A DNA stretch of 64,000 bases, taken from positions 144,610,121 through 144,674,120 of the forward strand of contig NC_135504.1 in the NCBI RefSeq assembly GCF_052857255.1, written 5' to 3'. Position 1 is the first letter of the stretch. Every line of letters starts with the position of its first letter. Of the stretch, positions 1 to 11,483 are shown piece after piece. Source of the DNA: Amblyomma americanum (lineage: Eukaryota; Arthropoda; Arachnida; Ixodida; Ixodidae). The translations under genes were made by a program, and so were the position numbers. A model generated the notes under the pieces. It was not told the origin of the DNA. It ran no database searches and was given only the letters and a program-made list of their open reading frames with translations.

Positions 1-26
1 TGCTTGTGAATCTTGCTAGTTTCGAT

Positions 27-58
27 CTACAACGATGTATCTCGTTGTTTTGAGCTGG
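27..58. repeat. Monomer class: ctacaacg / tatctcg / gagctgg
   Basis: Representative of a linked-variant class found across the array, for example near 2900, 10290, 18770, 40110, 51560 and 60000. It usually follows a monomer with aaatcaatgctcg. The substitutions travel together, marking an old diverged monomer lineage. Confidence 0.75.
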
Positions 59-355
59 AATACAAGTTTTCGCGCAGTTCTGAGAGAAAAAGTTTACACC
101 TTTCTCTCGTCTACTCTTCGAGGACTTGTAAAATCGATGCTCGTGAATCTTGCTAGTTTCAATCTAAAACGATGAATCCTGTTGTTTTGAGCCGGAATAC
201 AAGTTTTCGCGCAGTTCTGAGAGAAAAAGTTTACGCCTTTCTCTCGTCTACTCTTCGACGACTTGCAAAATCGATGCTCGTGAATCATGCTCGTTTCGAT
301 CTAAAACGATGTATCCCGTTGTTTTGAGCCGGAATACAAGTTTTCGTGCAGTTCT

Positions 356-382
356 GAGAGAAAAAGTTTACACCTTTCTCTC
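356..382. repeat. Conserved inverted repeat in every monomer (representative)
   Basis: gagagaaa at 356-363 and tttctctc at 375-382 are perfect 8-bp arms around an 11-base loop. In acaattttctctcg monomers the arms extend to 9 bp. It would form a short hairpin in single-stranded DNA or RNA. The function is unknown. Confidence 0.7.
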
Positions 383-525
383 GTCTACTCTTCGGCGACT
401 TGTAAAATTGATGCTCGTGAATCTTGCTAGTTTCAATCTAAAACGATGCATTCCGTTGTTTTGAGCCGGAATACAAGTTTTCGCGCAGTTCTGATAGAAA
501 AAGATTACAATTTTCTCTCGTCTAC

Positions 526-535
526 TCGTCGACGA
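526..535. repeat. Perfect palindrome tcgtcgacga in one monomer class
   Basis: A T-to-G change relative to the common tcttcgacga makes a 10-bp perfect palindrome with a GTCGAC core. It is nearly always linked to acaattttctctcg just upstream and often to gcattccg one half-monomer before. Dozens of copies occur through the array. Confidence 0.8.
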
Positions 536-862
536 CTTGTAAAATCGATGCTCGTGAATCTTGCTAGTTTCGATCTAAAACGATGTATCCCGTTGTTTTG
601 AGCCGGAATACAAGTTTTCGCGCAGTTCTGAGAGAAAAAGTTTACACCTTTCTCTCGTCTACTCTTCGACGAGTTATAAAATCGATGCTCGTGAATCTTG
701 CTAGTTTCGATCTAAAACGATGTATTCCGTTGTTTTGAGCCGGAATACAAGTTTTCGCGCAGTTCTGAGAAAAAAAGTTTACACCTTTCTCTCGTCTACT
801 CTTCGACGACTTGTAAAATCGATGCTCGTGAATCTTGCTAGTTTCGATCTAAAACGATGTAT

Positions 863-964
863 CCCGTTTTTTTGAGCCGGTATACAAGTTCTCGCGCAGT
901 TCTGAGAAAAAAGTTTACACCTTTCTCTCGTGTACTCATCGACGACTTGTAAAAGCGATGCTTG
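863..964. repeat. Monomer class: poly-T / ggtatac / ctcatcgac / agcgatgcttg
   Basis: Representative of the most diverged monomer. It combines tttttttgagccggtatac, gttctcgcgcag, gagaaaaaag, gtactcatcgac and aaaagcgatgcttg. Others lie near 3600, 4828, 7020, 8664, 14415, 35617, 42392, 47533 and 60962. It recurs once per higher-order unit in several regions. Confidence 0.75.
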
Positions 965-2626
965 TGAATCTTGCTAGTTTCGATCTAAAACGATGTATCC
1001 CGTTGTTTTAAGCCGGAATACAAGTTTTCGTGCAGTTCTGAGAGAAAAAGTTTACACCTTTCTCTCGTCTACTCTTCGAGGACTTGTAAAATCGATGCTC
1101 GTGAATCTTGCTAGTTTCGATCTAAAACGATGAATCCTGTTGTTTTGAGCCGGAATACAAGTTTTCGCGCAGTTCTGAGAGAAAAAGTGTACACCTTTCT
1201 CTCGTCTACTCTTCGACGACTTGTAAAATCGATGCTCGTGAATCTTGCTAGTTTCGATCTAAAACGATGTATTCCGTTGTTTTGAGCCGGAATACAAGTT
1301 TTCGCGCAGTTCTGAGAGAAAAAGTTTACACCTTTCTCTCGTCTACTCTTCGACGACTTGTAAAATCGATGCTCGTGAATCTTGCTAGTTTCGATCTTAA
1401 ACGATGTATCCCGTTGTTTTGAGCCGGAATACAAGTTTTCGCGCAGTTCTGAGAAAAAAGTTTACACCTTTCCCTCGTGTACTCATCGACGACTTGTAAA
1501 ACCGATGCTTGTGAATCTTGCTAGTTTCGATCTAAAACGATGTATCCCGTTGTTTTGAGCCGGAATACAAGTTTTCGTGCAGTTCTGAGAGAAAAAGTTT
1601 ACACCTTTCTTTCGTCTACTCGTCGACGACTTGTAAAATCGATGCTCGTGAATCTTGCTAGTTTCGATCTAAAACGATGTATCCCGTTGTTTTGAGCCGG
1701 AATACAAGTTTTCGCGCAGTTCTGAGAGAAAAAGTTTACACCTTTCTCTCGTCTACTCTTCGACGACTTGTAATATCGATGCTCGTGAATCTTGCTAGTT
1801 TCGATCTAAAACGATGTATTCCGTTGTTTTGAGCCGGAATACAAGTTTTCGCGCAGTTCTGAGAGAAAAAGTTTACACCTTTCTCGTCTACTCTTCGACG
1901 ACTTGTAAAATCGATGCTCGTGAATCTTGCTAGTTTCGATCTAAAACGATGTATCCCGTTTTTTTGAGCCGGAATACAAGTTTTCGTGCAGTTCTGAGAG
2001 AAAAAGTTTACACCTTTCTCTCGTCTACTCTTCGAGGACTTGTAAAATCGATGCTCGTGAATCTTGCTCGTTTCGATCTAAACCGATGTATCCCGTTGTT
2101 TTGAGCCGGAATACAAGTTTTCGTGCAGTTCTGAGAGAAAAAGTTTACACCTTTCTCTCGTCTACTCTTCGACGACTTGTAAAATCGATGCTCGTGAATC
2201 TTGCTAGTTTCGATCTAAAACGATGAATCCTGTTGTTTTGAGCCGGAATACAAGTTTTCGCGCAGTTCTGAGAGAAAAAGTTTACACCTTTCTCTCGTCT
2301 ACTCTTCGACGACTTGTAAAATCGATGCTCGTGAATCTTGCTCGTTTCGATCTAAAACGATGTATCCCGTTGTTTTGAGCCGGAATACAAGTTTTCGTGC
2401 AGTTCTGAGAGGAAAAGTTTACACCTTTCTCTCGTCTACTCTTCGGCGACTTGTAAAATCGATGCTCGTGAATCTTGCTAGTTTCGATCTAAAACGATGC
2501 ATTCCGTTGTTTTGAGCCGGAATACATGTTTTCGCGCAGTTCTGAGAGAAAAAGTTTACAATTTTCTCTCGTCTACTCGTCGACGACTTGTAAAATCGAT
2601 GCTCGTGAATCTTGCTAGTTTCGATC

Positions 2627-5009
2627 TAAAACGATGTATCCCGTTGTTTTGAGCCGGAATACAAGTTTTCGCGCAGTTCTGAGAGAAAAAGTTTACACCT
2701 TTCTCTCGTCTACTCTTCGACGACTTGTAATATCGATGCTCGTGAATCTTGCTAGTTTCGATCTAAAACGATGTATTCCGTTGTTTTGAGCCGGAATACA
2801 AGTTTTCGCGCAGTTCTGAGAGAAAAAGTTTACACCTTTCTCTCGTCTACTCTTCGACGACTTGAAAATCAATGCTCGTGAATCTTGCTGTTTCGATCTA
2901 CAACGATGTATCTCGTTGTTTTGAGCTGGAATACAAGTTTTCGCGCAGTTCTGAGAGAAAAAGTTTACACCTTTCTCTCGTCTACTCTTCGAGGACTTGT
3001 AAAATCTATGCTCGTGAATCTTGCTAGTTTCGATCTAAAACGATGTAACCCGTTGTTCTGAGCCGGAATACAAGTTCTGACGCAGTTCTGAGAGAAAACG
3101 TTTACACCTTTCTCTCGTCTACTCTTCGAGGACTTGTAAAATCGATGCTCGTGAATCTTGCTAGTTTCGATCTAAAACGATGAATCCCGTTGTTTTGAGC
3201 CGGAATACAAGTTTTCGCGCAGTTCTGAGAGAAAAAGTTTACACCTTTCTCTCGTCTACTTTTCGACTACTTGTAAAATCGATGCTCGTGAATCTTGCTA
3301 GTTTCGATCTAAAACGATGTATCCTGTTGTTTTGAGCCGGAATACAAGTTTTCGTGCAGTTCTGAGAGAAAACGTTTACACCTTTCTCTTGTCTACTCTT
3401 CGACGAGTAGTAAAATCGATGCTCGTGAATCTTGCTAGTTTCGATCTAAAACGATGTATTCCGTTGTTTTGAGCCGGAATACAAGTTTTCGCGCAGTTCT
3501 GAGAAAAAAAGTTTACACCTTTCTCTCGTCTACTCTTCGACGACTTGTAAAATCGATGCTCGTGAATCTTGCTAGTTTCGATCTAAAGCGATGTATCCCG
3601 TTTTTTTGAGCCGGTATACAAGTTCTCGCGCAGTTCTGAGAAAAAAGTTTACACCTTTCCCTCGTTTACTCATCGACGACTTGTAAAAGCGATGCATGTG
3701 AATCTTGCTAGTTTCGATCTAAAACGATGTATCCCGTTGTTTTGAGCCGGAATACAAGTTTTCGTGCAGTTCTGAGAGAAAAAGTTTACACCTTTCTCTC
3801 GTCTACTCTTCGACGACTTGCAAAATCGATGCTCGTGAATCTTGCTCGTTTCGATCTAAAACGATGTATCCCGTTGTTTTGAGCCGGAATACAAGTTTTC
3901 GCGCAGTTCTGAGAGAAAAAGTTTACACCTTTCTCTCGTCTACTCTTCGACGACTTGTAATATCGATGCTCGTGAATCTTGCTAGTTTCGATCTAAAACG
4001 ATGTATTCCGTTGTTTTGAGCCGGAATACAAGTTTTCGCGCAGTTCTGAGAGAAAAAGTTTACACCTTTCTCTCGTCTACTCTTCGACGACTTGAAAATC
4101 AATGCTCGTGAATCTTGCTGTTTCGATCTACAACGATGTATCTCGTTGTTTTGAGCTGGAATACAAGTTTTCGCGCAGTTCTGAGAGAAAAAGTTTACAC
4201 CTTTCTCTCGTCTACTCTTCGAGGACTTGTAAAATCTATGCTCGTGAATCTTGCTAGTTTCGATCTAAAACGATGTAACCCGTTGTTCTGAGCCGGAATA
4301 CAAGTTCTGACGCAGTTCTGAGAGAAAACGTTTACACCTTTCTCTCGTCTACTCTTCGAGGACTTGTAAAATCGATGCTCGTGAATCTTGCTAGTTTCGA
4401 TCTAAAACGATGAATCCCGTTGTTTTGAGCCGGAATACAAGTTTTCGCGCAGTTCTGAGAGAAAAAGTTTACACCTTTCTCTCGTCTACTTTTCGACTAC
4501 TTGTAAAATCGATGCTCGTGAATCTTGCTAGTTTTGATCTAAAACGATGTATCCTGTTGTTTTGAGCCGGAATACAAGTTTTCGTGCAGTTCTGAGAGAA
4601 AACGTTTACACCTTTCTCTTGTCTACTCTTCGACGAGTAGTAAAATCGATGCTCGTGAATTTTGCTAGTTTCGATCTAAAACGATGTATTCCGTTGTTTT
4701 GAGCCGGAATACAAGTTTTCGCGCAGTTCTGAGAAAAAAAGTTTACACCTTTCTCTCGTCTACTCTTCGACGACTTGTAAAATCGATGCTCGTGAATCTT
4801 GCTAGTTTCGATTTAAAACGATGTATCCCGTTTTTTTGAGCCGGTATACAAGTTCTCGCGCAGTTCTGAGAAAAAAGTTTACACCTTTCCCTCGTTTACT
4901 CATCGACGACTTGTAAAAGCGATGCATGTGAATCTTGCTAGTTTCGATCTAAAACGATGTATCCCGTTGTTTTGAGCCGGAATACAAGTTTTCGTGCAGT
5001 TCTGAGAGA
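2627..5009. repeat. 1230-bp tandem higher-order repeat (9-mer)
   Basis: Two copies in tandem. The rare acttgaaaatcaatg form recurs at 2860 and 4090, as do gtaacccgttgttctgag, gacgagtagtaaaatcg and agcgatgcatg. Nine monomers minus 3 bases gives 1230. Similarity stops near 3779 and 5009. Confidence 0.85.
3045..3100. repeat. Monomer class: gtaaccc / gttctgagcc / ttctgacgcag / gaaaacg
   Basis: Linked variants seen again near 4275, 31370, 33690, 39170, 41838, 55610, 60408 and 61366. Downstream of each PLE insert it is the second full monomer. Confidence 0.75.
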
Positions 5010-5109
5010 AAAGGTTTACACCTTTCTCTCGTCTACTCTTCGAGGACTTGTAAAATCGATGCTCGTGAATCTTGCTAGTTTCGATCTAAAACAATGAATC
5101 CTGTTGTTT

Positions 5110-5766
5110 TGAGCCGGAATACAAGTTTTCGCGCAGTTCTGAGAGAAAAAGTTTACACCTTTCTCTCGTCTACTCTTCGACGACTTGCAAAATCGATGCT
5201 CGTGAATCTTGCTCGTTTCGATCTAAAACGATGTATCCCGTTGTTTTGAGCCAGAATACAAGTTTTCGTGCAGTTCTGAGAGAAAAAGTTTACACCTTTC
5301 TCTCGTCTACTCTTCGACGACTTGTAAAATCGATGCTCGTGAATCTTGCTAGTTTCGATCTAAAACGATGTATCCCGTTTTTTTGAGCCGGAATACAAGT
5401 TTTCGTGCAGTTCTGAGAGAAAAAGTTTACACCTTTCTCTCGTCTACTCTTCGAGGACTTGTGAAATCGATGCTCGTGAATCTTGCTCGTTTCGATCTAA
5501 AACGATGTATCCCGTTGTTTTGAGCCGGAATACAAGTTTTCTTGCAGTTCTGAGAGAAAAAGTTTACACCTTTCTCTCGTCTACTCTTCGACGACTTGTA
5601 AAATCGATGCTCGTGAATCTTGCTAGTTTCGATCTAAAACGATGCATTCCGTTGTTTTGAGCCGGAATACAAGTTTTCGCGCAGTTCTGAGAGAAAAAGT
5701 TTACACCTTTCTCTCGTCTACTCTTCGACGACTTGTAAAATCAATGCTCGTGAATCTTGCTAGTTT
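5110..5766. repeat. Dispersed duplicate of 9628-10284
   Basis: Offset 4518 (33 monomers minus 3). The shared rare marker gagccagaatac is at 5251 and 9769, and ttttcttgcag follows in both. Confidence 0.75.
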
Positions 5767-8700
5767 CAATCTAAAACGATGTATTCCGTTGTTTTGAGCC
5801 GGAATACAAGTTTTCGCGCAGTTCTGAGAGAAAAAGTTTACACCTTTCTCTCGTCTACTCTTCGACGACTTGTAAAATCGATGCTCGTGAATCTTGCTAG
5901 TTTCGATCTAAAACGATGAATCCCGTTGTTTTGAGCCGGAATACAAGTTTTCGCGCAGTTCTGAGAGAAAAAGTTTACACCTTTCTCTCGTCTACTTTTC
6001 GACTACTTGTAAAATCGATGCTCGTGAATCTTGCTAGTTTCGATCTAAAACGATGTATCCTGTTGTTTTGAGCCGGAATACAAGTTTTCGTGCAGTTCTG
6101 AGAGAAAAAGTTTACACCTTTCTCTCGTCTACTCTTCGACGACTTGTAAAATCGATGCTCGTGAATCTTGCTAGTTTCGATCTAAAACGATGCATTCCGT
6201 TGTTTTGAGCCGGAATACAAGTTTTCGCGCAGTTCTGAGAGAAAAAGTTTACAATTTTCTCTCGTCTACTCGTCGACGACTTGTAAAATCGATGCTCGTG
6301 AATCTTGCTAGTTTCGATCTAAAACGATGTATTCCGTTGTTTTGAGCCGGAATACAAGTTTTCGCGCAGTTCTGAGAGAAAAAGTTTACACCTTTCTCTC
6401 GTCTACTCTTCGACGACTTGTAAAATCAATGCTCGTGAATCTTGCTAGTTTCGATCTACAACGATGTATCTCGTTGTTTTGAGCCGGAATACAAGTTTTC
6501 GCGCAGTTCTGAGAGAAAAAGTTTACACCTTTCTGTCGTCTACTCTTCGACGACTTGTAAAATCGATGCTCGTGAATCTTGCTAGTTTCGATCTAAAACG
6601 ATGTATCCCGTTGTTTTGAGCCGGAATACAAGTTTTCGCGCAGTTCTGAGTGAAAAAGTTTACACCTTTCTCTCGTCTACTCGTCGACGACTTGTAAAAT
6701 CGATGCTCGTGAATCTTGCTAGTTTCGATCTAAAACGATGTATCCCGTTGTTTTGAGCCGGAATACAAGTTTTCGCGCAGTTCTGAGAGAAAAAGTTTAC
6801 ACCTTTCTCTCGTCTACTCTTCGACGAGTTGTAAAATCGATGCTCGTGAATCTTGCTAGTTTCGATCTAAAACGATGTATTCCGTTGTTTTGAGCCGGAA
6901 TACAAGTTTTCGTGCAGTTCTGAGAGAAAAAGTTTACACCTTTCTCTCGTCTACTCTTCGACGACTTGTAAAATCGATGCTCGTGAATCTTGCTAGTTTC
7001 GATCTAAAACGATGTATCCCGTTTTTTTGAGCCGGTATACAAGTACTCGCGCAGTTCTGAGAAAAAAATTTACACCTTTCTCTCGTGTACTCATCGACGA
7101 CTTGTAAAAGCGATGATTGTGAATCTTGCTAGTTTCGATCTAAAACGATGTATCCCGTTGTTTTGAGCCGGAATACAAGTTTTCGCGCAGTTCTGAGAGA
7201 AAAAGTTTACACCTTTCTCTCGTCTACTCTTCGACGACTTGTAAAATCGATGCTCGTGAATCTTGCTAGTTTCGATCTAAAACGATGTATTCCGTTGTTT
7301 TGAGCCGGAATACAAGTTTTCGCGCAATTCTGAGAGAAAAAGTTTACACCTTTCTCTCGTCTACTCTTCAACGACTTGTAAAATCGATGCTCGTGAATCT
7401 TGCTAGTTTCGATCTAAAACGATGAATCCCGTTGTTTTGAGCCGGAATACAAGTTTTCGCGCAGTTCTGAGAGAAAAAGTTTACACCTTTCTCTCGTCTA
7501 CTTTTCGACTACTTGTAAAATCGATGCTCGTGAATCTTGCTAGTTTCGATCTAAAACGATGTATCCTGTTGTTTTGAGCCGGAATACAAGTTTTCGTGCA
7601 GTTCTGAGAGAAAAAGTTTACACCTTTCTCTTGTCTACTCTTCGACGAGTTGTAAAATCGATGCTCGTGAATCTTGCTAGTTTCGATCTAAAACGATGTA
7701 TCCCGTTTTTTTGAGCCGGTATACAAGTTCTCGCGCAGTTCTGAGAAAAAAGTTTACACCTTTCCCTCGTTTGCTCATCGACGACTTGTAAAAGCGATGC
7801 TTGTGAATCTTGCTAGTTTCGATCTAAAACGATGTATCCCGTTGTTTTGAGCCGGAATACAAGTTTTCGTGCAGTTCTGAGAGAAAAAGTTTACACCTTT
7901 CTCTCGTCTACTCTTCGAGGACTTGTGAAATCGATGCTCGTGAATCTTGCTAGTTTCGATCTAAAACGATGAATCCTGTTGTTTTGAGCCGGAATACAAG
8001 TTTTCGCGCAGTTCTGAGAGAAAAAGTTTACACCTTTCTCTCGTCTACTCTTCGACGACTTGCAAAATCGATGCTCGTGAATCTTGCTCGTTTCGATCTA
8101 AAACGATGTATCCCGTTGTTTTGAGCCGGAATACAAGTTTTCGTGCAGTTCTGAGAGAAGAAGTTTACACCTTTCTCTCGTCTACTCTTCGACGACTTGT
8201 AATATCGATGCTCGTGAATCTTGCTAGTTTCAATCTAAAACGATGTATTCCGTTGTTTTGAGCCGGAATACAAGTTTTCGCGCAGTTCTGAGAGAAAAAG
8301 TTTACACCTTTCTCTCGTCTACTCTTCGACGACTTGTAAAATCGATGCTCGTGAATCTTGCTAGTTGCGATCTAAAACGATGAATCCCGTTGTTTTGAGC
8401 CGGAATACAAGTTTTCGCGCAGTTCTGAGAGAAAAAGTTTACACCTTTCTCTCGTCTACTTTTCGACTACTTGTAAAATCGATGCTCGTGAATCTTGCTA
8501 GTTTCGATCTAAAACGATGTATCCTGTTGTTTTGAGCCGGAATACAAGTTTTCGTGCAGTTCTGAGAGAAAAAGTTTACACCTTTCTCTTGTCTACTCTT
8601 CGACGAGTTGTAAAATCGATGCTCGTGAATCTTGCTAGTTTCGATCTGAAACGATGTATCCCGTTTTTTTGAGCCGGTATACAAGTTCTCGCGCAGTTCT

Positions 8701-9638
8701 GAGAAAAAAGTTTACACCTTTCCCTCGTTTGCTCATCGACGACTTGTAAAAGCGATGCTTGTGAATCTTGCTAGTTTCGATCTAAAACGATGTATCCCGT
8801 TGTTTTGAGCCGGAATACAAGTTTTCGTGCAGTTCTGAGAGAAAAAGTTTACACCTTTCTCTCGTCTACTCTTCGAGGACTTGTAAAATCGATGCTCGTG
8901 AATCTTGCTAGTTTCGATCTAAAACGATGAATCCTGTTGTTTTGAGCCGGAATACAAGTTTTCGCGCAGTTCTGAGAGAAAAAGTTTACACCTTTCTCTC
9001 GTCTACTCTTCGACGACTTGCAAAATCGATGCTCGTGAATCTTGCTCATTTCCATCTAAAACGATGTATCCCGTTGTTTTGAGCCGGAATACAAGTTTTC
9101 GTGAAGTTCTGAGAGAAGAAGTTTACACCTTTCTCTCGTCTACTCTTCGGCGACTTGTAAAATCGATGCTCGTGAATCTTGCTAGTTTCGATCTAAAACG
9201 ATGCATTCCGTTGTTTTGAGCCGGAATACAAGTTTTCGCGCAGTTCTGAGAGAAAAAGTTTACAATTTTCTCTCGTCTACTCGTCGACGACTTGTAAAAT
9301 CGATGCTCGTAAATCTTGCTAGTTTCGATCTAAAACGATGTATCCCGTTGTTTTGAGCCGGAATACAAGTTTTCGCGCAGTTCTGAGAGAAAAAGTTTAC
9401 ACCTTTCTCTCGTCTACTCTTCGACGACTTGTAATATCGATGCTCGTGAATCTTGCTAGTTTCGATCTAAAAGGATGTATTCCGTTGTTTTGAGCCGGAA
9501 TACAAGTTTTCGCGCAGTTCTGAGAGAAAAAGTTTACACCTTTCTCTCGTCTACTCTTCGACGACTTGTAAAATCGATGCTCGTGAATCTTGCTAGTTTC
9601 GATCTAAAACGATGTATCCCGTTTTTTTGAGCCGGAAT
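5734..9638. repeat. 3.9-kb duplicated block, copy at 11484-15388
   Basis: Offset 5750 over about 28 monomers with very few differences, one of them at 9094 versus 14844 (gaagttc, gcagttc). Shared rare forms are ttgctagttgcgatc, ttgctcatttccatc, gatctgaaacg and tcttcaacgac. Confidence 0.85.
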
Positions 9639-11483
9639 ACAAGTTTTCGCGCAGTTCTGAGAGAAAAAGTTTACACCTTTCTCTCGTCTACTCTTCGACG
9701 ACTTGCAAAATCGATGCTCGTGAATCTTGCTCGTTTCGATCTAAAACGATGTATCCCGTTGTTTTGAGCCAGAATACAAGTTTTCGTGCAGTTCTGAGAG
9801 AAAAAGTTTACACCTTTCTCTCGTCTACTCTTCGACGACTTGTAAAATCGATGCTCGTGAATCTTGCTAGTTTCGATCTAAAACGATGTATCCCGTTTTT
9901 TTGAGCCGGAATACAAGTTTTCGTGCAGTTCTGAGAGAAAAAGTTTACACCTTTCTCTCGTCTACTCTTCGAGGACTTGTGAAATCGATGCTCGTGAATC
10001 TTGCTCGTTTCGATCTAAAACGATGTATCCCGTTGTTTTGAGCCGGAATACAAGTTTTCTTGCAGTTCTGAGAGAAAAAGTTTACACCTTTCTCTCGTCT
10101 ACTCTTCGACGACTTGTAAAATCGATGCTCGTGAATCTTGCTAGTTTCGATCTAAAACGATGCATTCCGTTGTTTTGAGCCGGAATACAAGTTTTCGCGC
10201 AGTTCTGAGAGAAAAAGTTTACACCTTTCTCTCGTCTACTCTTCGACGACTTGTAAAATCAATGCTCGTGAATCTTGCTAGTTTCGATCTACAACGATGT
10301 ATCTCGTTGTTTTGAGCTGGAATACAAGTTTTCGCGCAGTTCTGAGAGAAAAAGTTTACACCTTTCTCTCGTCTACTCTTCGACGACTTGTAAAATCGAT
10401 GCTCGTGAATCTTGCTCGTTTCGATCTAAAACGATGTATCCCGTTGTTTTGAGCCGGAATACAAGTTTTCGTGCAGTTCTGAGAGAAAAAGTTTACACCT
10501 TTCTCTCGTCTACTCTTCGGCGACTTGTAAAATTGATGCTCGTGAATCTTGCTAGTTTCGATCTAAAACGATGCATTCCGTTGTTTTGAGCCGGAATACA
10601 AGTTTTCGCGCAGTTCTGATAGAAAAAGTTTACAATTTTCTCTCGTCTACTCGTCGACGACTTGTAAAATCGATGCTCGTGAATCTTGCTAGTTTAGATC
10701 TAAAACGATGTATCCCGTTGTTTTGAGCCGGAATACAAGTTTTCGCGCAGTTCTGAGAGAAAAAGTTTACACCTTTCTCTCGTCTACTCTTCGACGAGTT
10801 GTAAAATCGATGCTCGTGAATCTTGCTAGTTTCGATCTAAAACGATGTATTCCGTTGTTTTGAGCCGGAATACAAGTTTTCGCGCAGTTCTGAGAAAAAA
10901 AGTTTACACCTTTCTCTCGTCTACTCTTCGACGACTTGTAAAATCGATGCTCGTGAATCTTGCTAGTTTCGATCTAAAACGATGTATCCCGTTTTTTTGA
11001 GCCGGTATACAAGTACTCGCGCAGTTCTGAGAAAAAAATTTACACCTTTCTCTCGTGTACTCATCGACGACTTGTAAAAGCGATGCTTGTGAATCTTGCT
11101 AGTTTCGATCTAAAACGATGTATCCCGTTGTTTTGAGCCGGAATACAAGTTTTCGTGCAGTTCTGAGAGAAAAAGTTTACACCTTTCTCTCGTCTACTCT
11201 TCGAGGACTTGTAAAATCGATGCTCGTGAATCTTGCTAGTTTCGATCTAAAACGATGAATCCTGTTGTTTTGAGCCGGAATACAAGTTTTCGCGCAGTTC
11301 TGAGAGAAAAAGTGTACACCTTTCTCTCGTCTACTCTTCGACGACTTGTAAAATCGATGCTCGTGAATCTTGCTAGTTTCAATCTAAAACGATGTATCCC
11401 GTTGTTTTGAGCCGGAATACAAGTTTTCTTGCAGTTCTGAGAGAAAAAGTTTACACCTTTCTCTCGTCTACTCTTCGACGACT

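Larger units (their letters stand above)
262..1255. repeat. Long-range duplicated block, copy at 10387-11380
   Basis: Matches 10387-11380 at a constant offset of 10125. Shared markers are ctgatagaaaaag (from 491), the tttttttgagccggtatac monomer, agcgatgcttgtg and aagtgtacacc. A few single-base differences remain, for example attgatg and aagatt. Confidence 0.75.

Noticed and set aside
40..60. CENP-B box-like match around the reverse complement of cccgttgttttgagccgg
   Set aside because: An ACGGG core is present, but the upstream TTCG is at the wrong spacing and the required A position does not match. It is not a usable CENP-B box.
141..165. Pol III B-box-like sequence agtttcgatct in each monomer
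   Set aside because: Only a partial match to GGTTCGANTCC, with no convincing A box at the right distance, and runs of T nearby. There is no tRNA-like fold.
1111..1434. Minus-strand open frame of 107 codons and many similar 60-107-codon frames on both strands in the satellite (for example 8439-8684, 10275-10589, 63259-63570)
   Set aside because: They are readings through two or three satellite monomers in rotating frames, repeat wherever the same variants occur, and resemble no protein. The 63-codon frames at 41492 and 41526 and their copies merely run from the PLE tail into satellite.
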